6,496 bases of DNA, from positions 1 to 6,496 of the forward strand of contig JANQSX010000106.1 in NCBI GenBank assembly GCA_028279085.1. Direction: 5' to 3'. The notes beneath the pieces were generated by a model that did no database searches, was not told the origin of the DNA, and saw only the letters and a program-made list of their open reading frames with translations. Made by a program: the position numbers and the translations under genes. Origin of the DNA: Bdellovibrionales bacterium (lineage in GTDB: Bacteria; Bdellovibrionota; Bdellovibrionia; Bdellovibrionales; UBA1609). Shown here piece after piece: positions 5,573-6,496 of the stretch; positions within the stretch are counted from its first letter, which is position 1; each line of letters opens with the position of its first letter.

Positions 5573-5869
5573 ATGAAAAACAATTTTTTAAAGAAAGTAA
5601 GAGGTATAGTTTTTACACTTTATCTTTTAACTCTCAGTCTTCCCTACTATGCGGTGGCCAGAGATTTCCTTTCCAGTGTGGAAAGGGCTAGTAACGAGGC
5701 AAGACAGATTATTGCTGTAATAGGAGTCTTGGCTCTTATGATTGCAGGGGTTTCTTTTTACTGGTCAAAGAAGGTTGGAATGGAAAAACTATCCGCTGCC
5801 ATTGTTGGAACTGTGGTTTTTGCTACGGCCTCCAGTGTTTTCACACTTTTTTATCGGGCATTTAATTAA
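5573..5869 (+). CDS. VirB2/TrbC-like type IV secretion pilin (major pilus subunit precursor)
   Basis: A 98-residue precursor. Residues 1-29 are a long signal peptide (KKVR basic start, hydrophobic core) with an Ala-Val-Ala cleavage site, leaving a mature chain of about 69 residues beginning RDFL. The mature part has the VirB2/TrbC plan: a short polar start, first transmembrane helix about 46-64 (IIAVIGVLALMIAGVSFYW), a basic cytoplasmic loop (SKKVGMEK), second helix about 73-93, and a short tail. Length and layout agree with this family. The VirB3-like gene follows after 40 bases, the normal order. Product should be stored in the inner membrane and assembled into the conjugative pilus. Family identification rests on topology and context rather than strict motifs. 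Confidence 0.85.
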   Translation: MKNNFLKKVRGIVFTLYLLTLSLPYYAVARDFLSSVERASNEARQIIAVIGVLALMIAGVSFYWSKKVGMEKLSAAIVGTVVFATASSVFTLFYRAFN

Positions 5870-5894
5870 GAGGAAGTGAAAAGAAAATAAAACT

Positions 5895-5900
5895 AAAGGA
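5895..5900 (+). promoter_or_regulatory. Shine-Dalgarno supporting the TTG start of the VirB3-like gene
   Basis: AAAGGA lies nine bases before the TTG at 5910. An in-frame TAA at 5904-5906 excludes any start further upstream, and the next in-frame ATG (residue 28) would fall inside the first membrane helix, so TTG is the credible start. Confidence 0.7.
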
Positions 5901-5909
5901 AAATAAGAA

Positions 5910-6173
5910 TTGAGAACCTTTAAACCTTCAAAAACTCTTAACATCAAGTCAAACTTCTTTGGACTTACTTTAGATGACTTACTTGGCCTTATGGCTTTTT
6001 ACACAATCTTTCAACTTGTCTTTACTTTTTTAGGTCTTGAGATTTTATCCATAATTTTAACTTTCTTAGGTGCTCTTTTTCTTATCCCCATTCGTTTGAG
6101 GTATCGCAGAGGAATTATAAAAGATTACTTTACTTTTCTTTTTCAAAAAATTTTTAAAGGGAATTTATTTTAA
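5910..6173 (+). CDS. VirB3/TrbD/TraL-like type IV secretion inner-membrane protein
   Basis: An 87-residue protein with a TTG start (see the ribosome site at 5895-5900). After a short basic N-terminus (residues 1-18) come LTLDDLLGL and two adjacent transmembrane helices at about 24-42 and 43-61, then a positive cluster RLRYRR (62-67) and an amphipathic tail ending FKGNLF. Small size, paired helices, basic cytoplasmic tail and position between the pilin and VirB4-like genes match VirB3-family proteins, which help pilin biogenesis and bind VirB4. Sequence alone does not tell VirB3 from TrbD or TraL. It ends one base before the next ATG, so translation is probably coupled. Confidence 0.72.
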   Translation: MRTFKPSKTLNIKSNFFGLTLDDLLGLMAFYTIFQLVFTFLGLEILSIILTFLGALFLIPIRLRYRRGIIKDYFTFLFQKIFKGNLF

Positions 6174-6174
6174 A

Positions 6175-6496
6175 ATGAAAACTTATGCAGATGAGAAAAA
6201 TTATTGGATTTCAAGCTCTGGTTTCTTAGGGAAAAGCTTTTCTTATTCCACTTTGGATTTGGAGCTTGAAGATAACCTGGAGTTTCTATTTGATAATTTT
6301 CTAAAATCTTTATCCCAAAATGTAAGAGTAAAAGTGAGTCTCTTTCAGGAACATTCAAGAGAAGTTTCTTTTAAGTCTGCAAGAACGAAAGATATTGGAG
6401 AGCGAGGATATTTAGATGCAAAGGGCTTTATTCACTTTGAGCATAAAAACAAAATTTCTTTTAAAGAAGCTTTTAGAAAAGACTTTTTAAAAAAAG
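6175..6496 (+). CDS. N-terminus of probable VirB4/TraC-like conjugation ATPase, cut by window end
   Basis: The frame from ATG 6175 stays open to the last base, giving 107 codons; the gene continues past the window. AAAGGGA at about 6156-6162 is a distant ribosome site, so coupling with the preceding gene (stop at 6173) is likely. The visible part has an alpha/beta pattern without signal peptide: IKSSGFLG-like start (WISSSGFLGKSFSYSTL), a helix (LEDNLEFLFDNFLKSL), strands (NVRVKVSLFQ), then a basic segment with REVSFKSARTKDIGERGYLD and FIHFEH. This resembles the N-terminal domain of VirB4/TraC ATPases, which precedes the Walker motifs not reached here. The call leans mainly on position after VirB2- and VirB3-like genes. 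Confidence 0.68.
   Translation, partial: MKTYADEKNYWISSSGFLGKSFSYSTLDLELEDNLEFLFDNFLKSLSQNVRVKVSLFQEHSREVSFKSARTKDIGERGYLDAKGFIHFEHKNKISFKEAFRKDFLKK

Overview
The window is AT-rich (by eye roughly one third GC) and every supported gene is on the + strand. It looks like part of an integrative conjugative element or conjugative plasmid from a Gram-negative bacterium. The two lipoprotein signal peptides, an exported protein and VirB2/VirB3/VirB4-type genes indicate an outer-membrane-bearing host. The regulator resembles the TIGR02147-type proteins common in Bdellovibrionota. Together with the low GC and the collagen-like lipoprotein, this makes a Bacteriovorax-like host the best guess, but it is only an inference; no taxonomic marker gene is present.

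Region 1 (1-1271) holds the 3' part of a large gene. Its product carries the back half of a MORC/Hsp90-like (GHKL) ATPase followed by a TIGR02391/Ymh-type domain with an R-x4-H (RNPVIH) motif typical of HEPN ribonucleases. This architecture suggests a defence or abortive-infection protein. The ATP-binding N-terminus lies outside the window.

Region 2 (1272-3588) is a 235-base AT-rich gap with a candidate TTGACA promoter, followed by a probable three-gene operon. The operon encodes a small basic protein with two pentaglycine runs, an HTH regulator, and, overlapping the regulator by ATGA, an exported methionine-rich protein of unknown function.

Region 3 (3589-3892) is a 304-base intergenic region packed with structure. 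It has a terminator-like hairpin, a second strong hairpin inside the first copy of an exact 23-bp direct repeat, another hairpin, the second repeat copy, and a TTCCA-T-TGGAA palindrome. It separates the regulator cassette from the next operon and probably both terminates and regulates transcription.

Region 4 (3893-6496) is the start of a type IV secretion/conjugation operon. In order it encodes a collagen-like cysteine-containing lipoprotein, a second lipoprotein with a glycine-rich hydrophobic segment and a coiled coil, a VirB2/TrbC-like pilin, a VirB3/TrbD/TraL-like inner-membrane protein, and the N-terminus of a probable VirB4/TraC-like ATPase cut by the window edge. Spacing is tight (10-base overlap, then gaps of 13, 40 and 1 bases), as expected for co-transcription. 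The order pilin - VirB3 - VirB4 is the classical one.
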